In this document: one piece after another, positions 5,189-5,602 of the stretch
How positions within the stretch are numbered: position 1 is the stretch's first letter
How the letters are laid out: each line of letters opens with the position of its first letter
DNA from: Spirochaetota bacterium
Lineage (GTDB): Bacteria; Spirochaetota; Spirochaetia; Treponematales; Treponemataceae
Direction of reading: 5' to 3'
Length of the DNA stretch: 5,602 nt
Assembly: GCA_022704725.1 (NCBI GenBank)
Contig: JAKJFV010000125.1
Coordinates: 1-5,602 of the forward strand
The notes under the pieces: model-generated
Seen by the model: only the letters and a program-made list of their open reading frames with translations
Database searches by the model: none
What the model was told of the DNA's origin: nothing
Made by a program: the position numbers and the translations under genes

Positions 5189-5602
5189 ATGAGCGAAGTT
5201 TTTGAGAATGATATAGACAATCTGCAGGATAATGACAGTTTGTATAATTTAGAGGACGACTTTATAGATGACGGATCTCATGAGGATCCCTTGTACCGCT
5301 TAAAACTTGAGTATTCAAGTGAAGGGGTATATGCGACAACTCAGGACTCGATGGAAATCGAGGCAGGCGACTATGTAATAATTCCAACCAGATACGGGAA
5401 AGATATTGCATTGGTCATGGGAAGATCTGTAAAACCGATCGGAATTAAACCCTCGGATGTTCTTGTAATTGATCGTAAAGCAGGACAGCCGGATTTAGAA
5501 AGGGCAGAACAGCTGAAAGAGAAAGAAGCTATTGCTTTTAAGATTTTTAAGGAAAAGGTTATTTTTCATAAACTCGACATGAAACTGATAGCTACCCATT
5601 AT
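5189..5602 (+). CDS. PSP1-domain protein, RicT/YaaT-like, 3' end outside window
   Basis: The 138 visible codons begin at ATG 5189 and run off the right edge. The first 33 residues are very acidic (many Asp, Glu and Asn) and look disordered; this tail seems longer than in Bacillus YaaT. From about residue 36 the sequence follows the RicT/YaaT pattern: a beta-rich stretch with AGDYVIIPTRYGKDIALVMG (59-78), then a helical connector rich in Lys and Glu (about 101-124), then the start of the PSP1 C-terminal domain at KLDMKLIATHY (128-138). In Bacillus subtilis RicT (YaaT) works with YlbF and YmcA, binds iron-sulfur clusters and guides RNase Y-dependent mRNA processing. Any Cys ligands would lie beyond the window, so that activity cannot be judged here. 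It follows yaaR by 10 bases and is the last visible operon gene. Confidence 0.9.
   Translation, partial: MSEVFENDIDNLQDNDSLYNLEDDFIDDGSHEDPLYRLKLEYSSEGVYATTQDSMEIEAGDYVIIPTRYGKDIALVMGRSVKPIGIKPSDVLVIDRKAGQPDLERAEQLKEKEAIAFKIFKEKVIFHKLDMKLIATHY

Overview
The window looks like ordinary chromosomal sequence from a moderately AT-rich bacterium. A spirochaete of the Treponema type is the best guess. The guess rests on protein style, on a left-edge protein resembling a spirochaete-restricted family of unknown function (DUF5312-like), and on the order M23 peptidase, bactofilin, YaaR, PSP1/RicT. This is recognition from memory, not a database result. I see no mobile element, CRISPR array, rRNA or tRNA.

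Layout. Two gene sets diverge from one 213-base intergenic region (2963-3175). Leftward (minus strand) run tatD (metal-dependent hydrolase), dus (tRNA-dihydrouridine synthase) and a DUF5312-like gene cut by the left edge; gaps are 9 and 23 bases. Rightward (plus strand) run a membrane-anchored M23 peptidase, a bactofilin, a YaaR/DUF327 protein and a PSP1-domain (RicT/YaaT-like) protein cut by the right edge; gaps are 10, 1 and 10 bases. Each set looks like one operon. The rightward promoter is a perfect sigma-70 consensus (TTGACA, 17 bases, TATAAT, extended -10). The leftward one is good (TTGACG, 17 bases, TATTCT, extended -10). The leftward leader carries a compact palindrome.

How the genes may work together. 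The M23 peptidase and bactofilin form a known cell-shape pairing, in which a cytoskeletal polymer positions a peptidoglycan endopeptidase. All five metal and catalytic residues of the peptidase are present, so it should be active. YaaR and RicT are close neighbours in Firmicutes, where holB lies between them; here they are directly adjacent and follow the cell-wall pair. The leftward genes are RNA-modification and nuclease-family housekeeping genes plus one unknown.

Points of most interest: the M23-bactofilin-YaaR-RicT operon; a TatD whose active-site motifs are altered at several places; two nine-A tracts inside yaaR; an inverted repeat joining the dus stop codon to the next start codon; and the unknown left-edge protein. 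I found no clear evidence of a wholly new system.
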